Assembly (NCBI GenBank): GCA_930971385.1
Contig: CAKNGB010000004.1
Span: forward strand, 1 to 64,000
Direction of reading: 5' to 3'
Length of the DNA: 64,000 nucleotides
Source of the DNA: an uncultured Clostridia bacterium
GTDB lineage: Bacteria > Bacillota > Clostridia > Christensenellales > UBA1242
Shown here piece by piece: positions 1 to 8,509 of this stretch (position 1 is its first letter; each line of letters begins with the position of its first letter). The position numbers were made by a program, and so were the translations under genes. Under the pieces are notes generated by a model. That model saw nothing but the letters and a program-made list of their open reading frames with translations, was not told the DNA's origin and searched no databases.

Positions 1-24
1 TTCAACTATTTAACTTGTAAAATT

Positions 25-54
25 AGAGTGAGTGTTTCCTCACTCTTTTTTTAT
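25..54 (+). terminator. Rho-independent terminator of an upstream gene outside the window
   Basis: Perfect 8-bp stem AGAGTGAG / CTCACTCT, loop TGTTTC, followed by a T-run. Confidence 0.85.
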
Positions 55-191
55 TGTTTAAAAAAGACAAAATAATTAACTTTTTTCTAAGTTTACTCTT
101 GATTAAGAGAATAAAATATGTTAAAATAAAGTCCTATTTAAAAGTATTTTTGCTTATTGCATTGATATATTAATGGTTAAAAGAGGAAAAA

Positions 192-1265
192 ATGATTAAG
201 AAAAATAACAACCTAATTAAAGTGACAGAAAAAGATATGCCACTTCTTGAAAGTGGTGAAATTTGGAAAGATGTCACTAAAATTGGCAGAAGTGCATTTG
301 AAAAAATAAACAACTTGCAAGAAATTGAGATTCCAGAAAGTGTTGTTGAAATTGATGAGTATGCTTTTTCAGGGTGTGAAAACTTGAAAAGTGTTAAACT
401 GCCAAGTGAAATAAAGGTTGTCAAGCGCGGAACCTTTCAAAATTGTTCAAGTTTGGTTGACATAGAAGTGCCAAATAAAGTTGAGGAAATCGAGTGTGAG
501 GCGTTTTATAATTGTGAGAAACTAACAAAAATCAAATTGCCAGAAAATGTCACTTTAAGTTGTGCAGTGTTTGGCAATTGTTTTATGCTTGAGGAAGTTT
601 TGACAAAATCAATCAATACCGTTGGCGAATTTGCTTTTATGAATTGCAGGAAACTAAAAAAAATGCCTCAACAAAAAAGCATACACATTTCAGAGGGGGA
701 GTTTGCTGGTTGCGAGAGGCTAAAAGATGAAATCACAAACAGAGTGCGTGTGGTGGAAAAAAAGGCGTTTTGCGACTGCTTGGGATTAACAAGCCTTATA
801 ATTCCAGAAAGTGTTGTTGAAATTGATGACAATGCTTTTTGTGGATGCAAAAATTTGAGCATTGTTTTAATTCCTGACAGTGTGGAAGAATTTGGTTTTG
901 ATGTTTTTGAAGGCTGTGATAACTTAAAGTTTATATTTGCGGGAAACAATCTTAAAAAAATGCTACCTCCACCATTCAAGAAAAAAGTCATAGACCTTAA
1001 AAGCACGCCAGAAAAGTTTTTGGACTTACCAAGTGAACTTTTTAAAGATGAAAGATTAATTAAAACTTTGTTTGACACTATAAAATTCGGTATTATTGAA
1101 CAAGTTTATGAAAGGCCACGCCTTTTTGAAGAATATAAGGCATATTGTTTAAAGGTGTTGCGTGCGTCGACAATGAAAATTAAAAATCCAAAATTAACTG
1201 CAAAAGATATGGAGGGAATTATTAATCCTACTGAAAAAAGTAAATTTATTAAGGATATAAAATAA
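192..1265 (+). CDS. BspA-like leucine-rich repeat (LRR_5) protein, no signal peptide
   Basis: Repeated '..xLxxIxIPesVxeIdexAFxgCxnLksVxLP..' units; RBS-like gaggaa before the ATG; no N-terminal hydrophobic segment. Confidence 0.8.
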   Translation: MIKKNNNLIKVTEKDMPLLESGEIWKDVTKIGRSAFEKINNLQEIEIPESVVEIDEYAFSGCENLKSVKLPSEIKVVKRGTFQNCSSLVDIEVPNKVEEIECEAFYNCEKLTKIKLPENVTLSCAVFGNCFMLEEVLTKSINTVGEFAFMNCRKLKKMPQQKSIHISEGEFAGCERLKDEITNRVRVVEKKAFCDCLGLTSLIIPESVVEIDDNAFCGCKNLSIVLIPDSVEEFGFDVFEGCDNLKFIFAGNNLKKMLPPPFKKKVIDLKSTPEKFLDLPSELFKDERLIKTLFDTIKFGIIEQVYERPRLFEEYKAYCLKVLRASTMKIKNPKLTAKDMEGIINPTEKSKFIKDIK

Positions 1266-1279
1266 TTTTGAAATTATCT

Positions 1280-1308
1280 TGAAAATTGTGGAGAAATAGG
1301 ATATAATA
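1280..1308 (+). promoter_or_regulatory. sigmaA promoter of the 1325 gene
   Basis: TTGAAA (1280-1285), 17-bp spacer, TATAAT (1303-1308), then RBS gaggtg and ATG 1325. Confidence 0.75.
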
Positions 1309-1324
1309 AAAAAGAGGTGAAAAT

Positions 1325-1672
1325 ATGGAAGAAAAATATCAAATTGTTGGTTCGTTTGGTGACGGCAAGGCGCTAATTAAAATGAATGACGGAAGTGGCT
1401 ATTCTATTATGTATAGAAACGGTAGGGTTTCCTCGGCAAGATTTGAAAAAATAACAGAATTTGATATGTATGGCTTTGCAATGGTTTATAGAAAAGGCGA
1501 CGAGAAACCTACTTTAATGATCGATAGAGGTGGTGATATTTATCAAATAACAAAGGTGGTTGATAAATTATCAACTATTGAAACTGCCGAGGAAAGAAAA
1601 ATTAGCGCTAGAAAAGCAGAAATTGATGTCAATGCTGAAATTAGGAAAAAGGGTAAAATTAGAACATTTTAA
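1325..1672 (+). CDS. Hypothetical protein
   Basis: Intact ORF with RBS gaggtg and its own promoter; no confidently recognised domain. Confidence 0.7.
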   Translation: MEEKYQIVGSFGDGKALIKMNDGSGYSIMYRNGRVSSARFEKITEFDMYGFAMVYRKGDEKPTLMIDRGGDIYQITKVVDKLSTIETAEERKISARKAEIDVNAEIRKKGKIRTF

Positions 1673-1695
1673 TTTGCGAAAAATGTTGTAAAAAG

Positions 1696-1720
1696 AGGAT
1701 ATTTTTAATATCCTTTTTTT
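1696..1720 (+). terminator. Rho-independent terminator
   Basis: AGGATATT / AATATCCT stem followed by a T-run, just after the 1325-1672 ORF. Confidence 0.75.
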
Positions 1721-1826
1721 GACGCCAAATCTTTCAATTTTTCGACGAAATCACAAAAGAAAAAACATATTAATCATTGGAGTTTTCTTCTATTTATTAT
1801 ATAATTTTTCGCGTAGGAGGAATTAT

Positions 1827-2120
1827 ATGAGAAACGACATTTTAAAATCATTCGCCTTAAAGGCAAAAAAGAAATTATTGGGAAAAGAAAATGAGGTTCG
1901 CGCAAAAATCAAAGTGATTTCTTTCGAGGATGAAGCATTTAAGGAAAAAGTGGAATATTTGGTTTCTAAAGAGGATGAAATTTTTAATCCTATCCACTTT
2001 CTTATGGATGATAAAGTGATGAGGTCGCTGGATAGTGCTGGAAAAGAAAGATATCTTCTTTCCACCATCGACAAATATATGCGATACAAAAATGAAATAA
2101 TTGAGGAGAAGAGTTGTTAG
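1827..2120 (+). CDS. Hypothetical protein
   Basis: ATG at 1827 preceded by taggagg; the ORF-track start at 1719 lies inside/next to the terminator, so 1827 is preferred. Confidence 0.65.
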   Translation: MRNDILKSFALKAKKKLLGKENEVRAKIKVISFEDEAFKEKVEYLVSKEDEIFNPIHFLMDDKVMRSLDSAGKERYLLSTIDKYMRYKNEIIEEKSC

Positions 2121-2151
2121 CAACTTTTTTCTTTTTTACATATATAGATAT

Positions 2152-2694
2152 ATGGAAAAGAGAGTTAAGTTTATCGGCGAAAACAAGATTGGTAAAAATG
2201 TGAAGATAACAGGTGACTCGGTCATTGAAAATTCGATTATTGGCGACAACACTGAAATTATAAGTTCGCATATTTTTGAAAGTGAGATTGGAAAAAATTG
2301 CAAGATTGGTCCTTTTACGCATCTAAGAAAAGGCACAAAGCTTGCTGACAGCGTCAAGGTCGGCTCGTTTGTGGAAATTAAAAACAGCGAAATTGGAGAG
2401 CACAGCAAAGTTCCACATTTTGCTTACATTGGCGATGCAAAAATCGGCAAACGTGTTAATGTTGGTTGTGGTGTTGTGTTTGCAAACTATGACGGAAAAA
2501 ATAAACATCAAACTGTGATTGGAGATGATGTTTTTATCGGCGCAAATGTCAACATTGTGGCGCCAGTTAAAATTGCCGACAAAACCTATATTTGCGCAGG
2601 AACAACTGTGACAAAAGACACTGAAATTGGCGATTTTGTGATTGGAAGAGTGCGTCAAGAAAATAAGAAAAATAATAAAGTTAGATATAATTAA
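2152..2694 (+). CDS. Stand-alone left-handed beta-helix acetyltransferase resembling the GlmU C-terminal domain
   Basis: 'KIGPFTHLRKGTKLADSVKVGSFVEIKNSEIGEHSKVPHFAYIGDAKIGKRVNVGCGVVFANYDGKNKHQTVIGDDVFIGANVNIVAPVKI' closely follows the GlmU C-domain pattern; no pyrophosphorylase domain. Alternative TTG start at 2101. Confidence 0.85.
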   Translation: MEKRVKFIGENKIGKNVKITGDSVIENSIIGDNTEIISSHIFESEIGKNCKIGPFTHLRKGTKLADSVKVGSFVEIKNSEIGEHSKVPHFAYIGDAKIGKRVNVGCGVVFANYDGKNKHQTVIGDDVFIGANVNIVAPVKIADKTYICAGTTVTKDTEIGDFVIGRVRQENKKNNKVRYN

Positions 2695-2750
2695 ACGAAA
2701 TATTTTTTATCGTTTAAAATAAAGGAAAAAACAAAAATTCCTTTAAATTT
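2693..2750 (+). terminator. Terminator-like hairpin(s) after the GlmU-like gene
   Basis: TAAACGA...TCGTTTA and AAAGGAA...TTCCTTT inverted repeats. Confidence 0.45.
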
Positions 2751-2855
2751 AAAAAAATGCTAAAAAAATCAAATTTTTTAGTGTTTTTATTTATTTTTTT
2801 AAGATTTTTCTTAAATATATTTTTTTAAATTTATTTATATTTTATGTGAATTATC

Positions 2856-2884
2856 TTGTAAATTTTTTCATATTTTGCTAAAAT
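2856..2884 (+). promoter_or_regulatory. sigmaA promoter of the helicase-nuclease gene
   Basis: TTGTAA, 17 bp, TAAAAT; RBS gaaggtg before ATG 2904. Confidence 0.6.
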
Positions 2885-2903
2885 AAATATACGAAGGTGA
2901 AAT

Positions 2904-5900
2904 ATGAAATCAATTTATAAATTTTATAAGGAAAGGCTGATTGAAATCAGCGGTAAGAACAGAAGTTTATATTCAAGGAATATAAGCAAAAAATACGCCT
3001 ATGACGCTGGCGCTTTAATTGGAAATGATAAGGACGAGTTCCAAGAATTTTTCCAATTTTTGTGGAAAGGCAAACGCACAAGTTATGCGCTCATCAAAAA
3101 AGAGAATAAAGAGAGAATCTATCAAAATTTTAATCTCGACGCCAAGGTGAAAGCACAATTTAAAGATATGGACAACATGACGCCAGAGGAAAAGCGCAGT
3201 GAAAACTTGAGGCGTGAAAGAGTAAAACGCGAAGAGGGTAAAAAGATTATAACCTCGCAGGTAAATTCTCTTAAACTTTTGAAAAGAGAGATTGAAGAGT
3301 TTGCAAAGGAAACAGGTAGATATGAACTTTTTGTGGGCTATCCTTTTGTGACTGGATATTTAAACAAAGACATCACAATCAAAGCGCCTCTCATTCTTTT
3401 TCCAGTTGTTATCAATGTGGAAAACGACACCACTGTTTCCATTGAAGCAAAACACGATGAATTTGTGCAATTCAATAAGGTGCTTATGCTTGCCTATGCC
3501 AAGGAACATCGTTTAAACACCGACGGCATGATTATGGAATTTGATAATCTCATGGACTATAAACTTAAATCGGTGAAAGATGTTTTAGACTATCTTTCTG
3601 CCTATGGTTTTAAGTTTGAAGTTGACCGTAAGTTTGATAATGGGCTTGTTAAGTTTGATGATATTAAAGAACAAAATTTCAAGTTTGACCTTAAAATTGT
3701 CAATTCCTGCGTGATTGGAAGATTTCCTCTTGCCAACTCCATATACAACGACTACACACTTCTTGAAAAGCATGGCTTAACAAGCACAGCCATCAAACAA
3801 CTTTTGGAAGGAAAGAATGCTAAGAAAAACAAGAAGTATGACGAGCGAATTTACACCATCAACGACCTTGACTATGCGCAAGAAAGCGCCATTCAAAAGT
3901 TGAACGAGTCGGGTAACCTTGTTATCTATGGTCCTCCTGGAACTGGTAAGTCGCAAACCATTGTTAACATAATTTCGGACGCACTTTGCAAAAACAAAAA
4001 GGTCTTGGTTGTTTCGCAAAAAAAGGCTGCGCTCGATGTTGTTTTCAACCGTCTTAAAACTTTAAATTCCAAGTGTATGTTCATAACGGATGCCGAAAAA
4101 AATAAAGTGGCGTTTTATGAAAGATGCAATCAAATGCACCAGGCGGTGATGAACAGCGGAAAAAGTTTGGAGACTCGCGCAGACTTCGACCTTGTGGAAG
4201 AGAATATCAAAAAAGAAGAAAAGGAACTTCAAATAATCTCCGACACCTTATTCACCAAAACACCTTTTGGCTTGTCACTTCAAGAGATGTATACCAATTC
4301 TGCTAAAATTGGCAAGCGTAGTTTTGATTATGTGCTATATAAACTTATGCTTAAAAATAAAGAGTTGATGTCGATGGACTATAAAAAACTGTCCTCAACT
4401 TTAAGGCTTATACGCGACAAAAACAAGGCATCGCTTTATTATCGCTACATCGAACTTAAAAAGAATAATCCTCTTATCGACCACATAAAGCCAGATGTTG
4501 AAGTTCATGTTATTAATCAATTAAAAACCTATATAAAAGAGATAACTGCAAGAAACATTGTGCCTTTCGACACAGCAAAACATCCTCATGCAAGGCAACT
4601 TATGATATATATGCTAGAGAATGGCGTGGAAAATATTGACGATATGAAACCTCTCATCAAGATGATAACGGAGGTTGAGAATAAGAAATTGCACTCAGCA
4701 CTCAAATGGTCGAAAGTTTTGTTCCCAGCATATCCATTTGTGAAGCATAAGATGAACAAAAAGGAAGAGGAAATAACCGAAAGTTTCAAAAGCACCATGG
4801 AAGATATTGAAAATTACATAAGTAATTATTCTCTTCTTAACAAAGTGCTTGACCGCAAAGGCTATCTCATGACCATCGATAACCTAATCAATGGAAACTC
4901 CATTTTCTTGCGACTTCTTCTGAATGCGCTTGAAGACTACTTGGAAATTCGAGATGTCAATGTGTCCTTACAAGGCTTGACTGAAGAAGAAAAGGTGATT
5001 TTAAACTTTGCTTATGAAAACTCCAAAAACGCCAGACAATATCGTGAAATCGTCGACAAGATTTTGGAGATAAGAGTTTATCATGAAGCGATTAAATATG
5101 AAGAAATCAATAAGGATAAACTTTCCATAATTATCGACTTTGAAAACATAAGAAACAGAATTTTGTCGCTTAAAAAAGATGAAAAACAAATCTCCATGAA
5201 TATTTGCCTTGGAAAATTTAAGGATGAATATTTTGAATACTATAACAATAGCCCAGAAAGCAAAAATTACCTATACCAAATCACCAAACAACAAGGGCTG
5301 TTGCCGATAAGAAAAATGATGGATTTGTATAACGATTTCCTTCTTAAACTTTTTCCATGCTGGCTTTTGTCGCCAGAAAGCGTTTCCACAATTTTCCCTC
5401 TTAAAAAGGAGATGTTTGACATTATCTTGTTTGATGAGGCAAGTCAGGTGTTCATTGAAAACACACTTCCAACAATATATCGCGGGAAGGCAATTGTGGT
5501 TGCAGGCGACTCGAAGCAGTTAAGACCAACTGCGACCTTTGTTAAAAGATATATGGGCAATGACAGCGACGACGAACTTGACCTTGCCACACAAGCCGCT
5601 CTTGAAGTGGAAAGTTTACTGGACCTTGCAACTTCTCGTTTCACAAGCACAAATTTGACCTATCACTATCGAAGTAAAAATGAAGAACTTATCGACTTTT
5701 CCAACTATGCTTTCTACGATGGTAAACTTCAAATTGCGCCAAACATCTCAAAAAATGTTGGAAATAAGCCTATTGAAAGAATTAAAGTTAATGGTAAGTG
5801 GCTTGGCAGACGCAATGAAGCAGAGGCAGATGCGGTTGTGGCGCTTCTTAAAAAACTTATCAAAAACAAGAGAAATAAGTCATCAATTGGAATTATCACC

Positions 5901-6722
5901 TTTAACACTGAACAAGAAAATGCGATTGAAGATGCTATTGACGAGGAGTGCCAAAAAGATTCCGCTTTTCGTGATGCGTTTATTCGCGAGCAAAACAGAA
6001 GGGAAAACAACGAGGACACCTCAATTTTCATTAAAAACTTGGAAAACGTGCAAGGTGACGAGCGCGATATCATAATATTCAGCATTGGATACGCAAGAAA
6101 TGAATATGGCAAAGTTGTGGCTCACTTTGGCACGCTTTCGGTTGAGGGCGGGGAAAACAGGCTTAACGTTGCCATCACTCGTGCAAAAGAAAAAATATAT
6201 GTTGTGACCAGCATCGAGCCAGAAGAACTTTTGGTGGAAGGCTCAAAAAATGCTGGACCTAAGATTTTCAAGAGTTATCTTAAATATGTCAGAGCGGTTT
6301 CCAACAAGAAAAATAAGGAAGCGCAATTCATTCTCGACAGTTTCAAACCATCTCTTCCTCAGGCTCAAGCAGATGAAGTTGTCAATCAACTTGAATATGA
6401 AATTAAGGAAGCACTTGTTAAACTTGGCTATAGCGTGGAAACGAACTTGGGCAACACGGACTATAAACTTTCGCTTGCAGTTTACGATAAAGCTAGAGAT
6501 AGATATTTACTTGGAATTGAATGTGACTATGCGGCATTCAAAAGCAGTGATTCCATCATGGAGCGTGATGTTTATCGCAACAAATTTTTGGAGTCTCGCG
6601 GATGGAGTATTATGAGGGTTTGGAGCCGAGATTGGTGGATGAATAAGGAAAAAGTCATCAACTCCATTGTGAAAGCAATAAACATAAACAAGAAAAAGTT
6701 GGATGCACAGCAAACAAAATAA
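2904..6722 (+). CDS. Superfamily 1 helicase (DUF4011/AAA_11-AAA_12-like) with C-terminal Vsr/MTES_1575-type endonuclease domain
   Basis: Walker A GPPGTGKS (nt 3930-3953), Walker B DIILFDEASQ, 'GDSKQLRPT', 'NVQGDERDIIIFSIGY', 'RLNVAITRAKEKIYVVTS'; C-terminus 'GIECDYAAFKSSDSIMERDVYRNKFLESRGWSIMRVWSRDWW' matches the MTES_1575 nuclease pattern. Confidence 0.85.
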   Translation: MKSIYKFYKERLIEISGKNRSLYSRNISKKYAYDAGALIGNDKDEFQEFFQFLWKGKRTSYALIKKENKERIYQNFNLDAKVKAQFKDMDNMTPEEKRSENLRRERVKREEGKKIITSQVNSLKLLKREIEEFAKETGRYELFVGYPFVTGYLNKDITIKAPLILFPVVINVENDTTVSIEAKHDEFVQFNKVLMLAYAKEHRLNTDGMIMEFDNLMDYKLKSVKDVLDYLSAYGFKFEVDRKFDNGLVKFDDIKEQNFKFDLKIVNSCVIGRFPLANSIYNDYTLLEKHGLTSTAIKQLLEGKNAKKNKKYDERIYTINDLDYAQESAIQKLNESGNLVIYGPPGTGKSQTIVNIISDALCKNKKVLVVSQKKAALDVVFNRLKTLNSKCMFITDAEKNKVAFYERCNQMHQAVMNSGKSLETRADFDLVEENIKKEEKELQIISDTLFTKTPFGLSLQEMYTNSAKIGKRSFDYVLYKLMLKNKELMSMDYKKLSSTLRLIRDKNKASLYYRYIELKKNNPLIDHIKPDVEVHVINQLKTYIKEITARNIVPFDTAKHPHARQLMIYMLENGVENIDDMKPLIKMITEVENKKLHSALKWSKVLFPAYPFVKHKMNKKEEEITESFKSTMEDIENYISNYSLLNKVLDRKGYLMTIDNLINGNSIFLRLLLNALEDYLEIRDVNVSLQGLTEEEKVILNFAYENSKNARQYREIVDKILEIRVYHEAIKYEEINKDKLSIIIDFENIRNRILSLKKDEKQISMNICLGKFKDEYFEYYNNSPESKNYLYQITKQQGLLPIRKMMDLYNDFLLKLFPCWLLSPESVSTIFPLKKEMFDIILFDEASQVFIENTLPTIYRGKAIVVAGDSKQLRPTATFVKRYMGNDSDDELDLATQAALEVESLLDLATSRFTSTNLTYHYRSKNEELIDFSNYAFYDGKLQIAPNISKNVGNKPIERIKVNGKWLGRRNEAEADAVVALLKKLIKNKRNKSSIGIITFNTEQENAIEDAIDEECQKDSAFRDAFIREQNRRENNEDTSIFIKNLENVQGDERDIIIFSIGYARNEYGKVVAHFGTLSVEGGENRLNVAITRAKEKIYVVTSIEPEELLVEGSKNAGPKIFKSYLKYVRAVSNKKNKEAQFILDSFKPSLPQAQADEVVNQLEYEIKEALVKLGYSVETNLGNTDYKLSLAVYDKARDRYLLGIECDYAAFKSSDSIMERDVYRNKFLESRGWSIMRVWSRDWWMNKEKVINSIVKAININKKKLDAQQTK

Positions 6723-6746
6723 GGAGATTAAATATCTCCTTTTTTA
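6721..6746 (+). terminator. Rho-independent terminator of the helicase gene
   Basis: AAGGAGAT TAAAT ATCTCCTT followed by TTTTT; overlaps the stop codon. Confidence 0.8.
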
Positions 6747-6993
6747 TTTAAAAATATTTTAAAATAAATAAAAAAGCAATTTTTTATGCATTTTTTATCG
6801 TTTTTGCATGGTATTTTAACGATTTTTTTATATTTTTTATATTTTTTATTTAAATTTTATTTTTGAATATATTTTTCTTAAATTATTTTTTTAATTTATT
6901 CTTAATTAATTTTGAATTTATTTTAGTTAGAATATCACATTCTTGTTTTAAATTTTCAAGTCTAAATATTAAAAAGTTGGCAAAAATTTTTAT

Positions 6994-7650
6994 GTGGATA
7001 TTCTCCTTTTGATAGTCCTATCTTTTTACAGTTTGAAAGGATACCTAAAAGGTGCCGTTAAAATGTTTCTTTCCATCGTCGGCACAACCTTTATCATCTT
7101 TTTGGCATATTTTTTGGCGAAAGACTTAATGGTAAATTTTGAAAATGGTATGATTTTTGATTTTTTTAACAACTTCTATGTAAACCTCTTCAACAAGTTT
7201 GTGCCAGGAGAATTTTCCTCAATTGATGAACTTGTAAATTCTTTAGGTGGCGTGTTCAGCGTGCTTTCAATTATTTTGGAGGACATATCTTTTGACGGTG
7301 TTTTATCTTGCGGTCATATTGTGGGACCAACGCTTGCAAGGCTGACAATAAACATTCTTTTGTTTCTAATCCTCTTTTTTCTTCTGCACTTTCTTATCAA
7401 AATTTTTTCGCTATTAATAAATAAAATGATAAACTTTGCAGGTTTATCATTTGCCAATCGAATGTTAGGTTTGGTTTTGGGTTTACTTAAAGGCGCTGTG
7501 GTGTTTGCCATAATTTTTCTGTGTCTTTCAACGCTTGCAAGTTTAAATTTAAGTGAAGGTTTAACCAACTTTGTGCAAAGTGGATTTCTTTCCAACTTTA
7601 TCTATGAAAACTATATAACCAAAATCTTTTCCTTTATATATCATATTTAA
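6994..7650 (+). CDS. CvpA family membrane protein
   Basis: Four hydrophobic helices with CvpA-like pattern ('DILLLIVLSFYSLKGYLKGAVKMFLSIVG', 'FANRMLGLVLGLLKGAVVFAIIF'); GTG start. Confidence 0.6.
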   Translation: MDILLLIVLSFYSLKGYLKGAVKMFLSIVGTTFIIFLAYFLAKDLMVNFENGMIFDFFNNFYVNLFNKFVPGEFSSIDELVNSLGGVFSVLSIILEDISFDGVLSCGHIVGPTLARLTINILLFLILFFLLHFLIKIFSLLINKMINFAGLSFANRMLGLVLGLLKGAVVFAIIFLCLSTLASLNLSEGLTNFVQSGFLSNFIYENYITKIFSFIYHI

Positions 7651-7861
7651 AATCATCAAATTCTAAATTTGTGGTTTGAGAAATGGAAGGAATATTGGAA
7701 ATCTCTTCTTTCATTCGGTCAATCTCTTGGTTATAGTGGATGATAAGGGCAAGTTCCACAATCACAGCCGCAGTTAATAAGGCGATTAGAACATATGAAA
7801 AAATATTAAAGAAACTAATTTTCTTTTTTTCTTCTTTAACTTCTTTTCTTTTTTCTTCCAT
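7634..7861 (-). CDS. divIC: Septum formation initiator family protein (DivIC/FtsB-like)
   Basis: Short protein with one TM helix then a coiled-coil-like segment; directly after yabP-yabQ, matching the Bacillus yabP-yabQ-divIC order. Confidence 0.55.
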   Translation of the reverse strand: MEEKRKEVKEEKKKISFFNIFSYVLIALLTAAVIVELALIIHYNQEIDRMKEEISNIPSISQTTNLEFDDFKYDI

Positions 7862-8171
7862 GTTTAATATTATAGCAAATTTTTCTTGTCAGTGCAAACA
7901 TATTTTGCGCAATTGTTTTTTCAATTGAAAAGGAAAGAAGAAAAGCAAAGAGTGAAAACCATCTCAGTTCGCCATAGTTAAAAATTAAATTGATTAAAAA
8001 ATAAGTAAAACTTGATAAAAAAACGCAAAAAAATAGTAAAAAATTAGAAAAAAACTTATTTTTTACCTTATTTTCTATGATTTTTTGAAAATCAAAAATT
8101 AAGCCACATAAAAATCCGCACAAAACAAAAAGGAAAAACACGCCAAGTTGGGCTTGTGTTTCGTATAGCAT
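7836..8171 (-). CDS. yabQ: Spore cortex biosynthesis protein YabQ-like
   Basis: Hydrophobic 111-aa protein immediately downstream of yabP with overlapping ends; position and hydropathy fit YabQ. Confidence 0.65.
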   Translation of the reverse strand: MLYETQAQLGVFFLFVLCGFLCGLIFDFQKIIENKVKNKFFSNFLLFFCVFLSSFTYFLINLIFNYGELRWFSLFAFLLSFSIEKTIAQNMFALTRKICYNIKHGRKKKRS

Positions 8172-8422
8172 TATTTAAATATCCTTTTCAAAAAAGAGGT
8201 TTTCTCTTGCTTGTGGCTATATTTCACCTCTTTAATTTCTCCTGAAAACTCCACTTCTTTATCGTCTAGGTTTAGTTTCACAACTTCCATGTTGCTTCCA
8301 GAAATTATCATGGTGGCGTCGTTAATTTCCACAACTGCTTGCGTGAGTGTGGAGGATATTACCTTTGTTGCTCCAAAAATTGTGATAAGTTTTCGGCTGT
8401 CTATAATCACTTTATCTTCCAT
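8171..8422 (-). CDS. yabP: Sporulation protein YabP
   Basis: 'DSRKLITIFGATKVISSTLTQAVVEINDATMIISGSNMEVVKLNLDDKEVEFSGEI' matches the YabP family pattern. Confidence 0.8.
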   Translation of the reverse strand: MEDKVIIDSRKLITIFGATKVISSTLTQAVVEINDATMIISGSNMEVVKLNLDDKEVEFSGEIKEVKYSHKQEKTSFLKRIFK

Positions 8423-8474
8423 TTTAACTCCTTATAAAAATTTATGCGCTTTTTGCTTTCCTTAGAATATTTTG

Positions 8475-8503
8475 TTGAAAAAAGTTTGGAAATAAGTTAA
8501 AAT
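8475..8503 (+). promoter_or_regulatory. sigmaA promoter predicted to give a leaderless mRNA
   Basis: TTGAAA (8475-8480), 17 bp, TAAAAT (8498-8503), 6 nt, ATG 8510; no SD. Confidence 0.65.
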
Positions 8504-8509
8504 ATAACT

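Noticed and set aside
668-1078. Minus-strand ORF of 136 aa antisense to the LRR gene
   Set aside because: Lies wholly within a well-supported CDS; Ser/Lys-rich low-complexity translation typical of antisense frames; no RBS.
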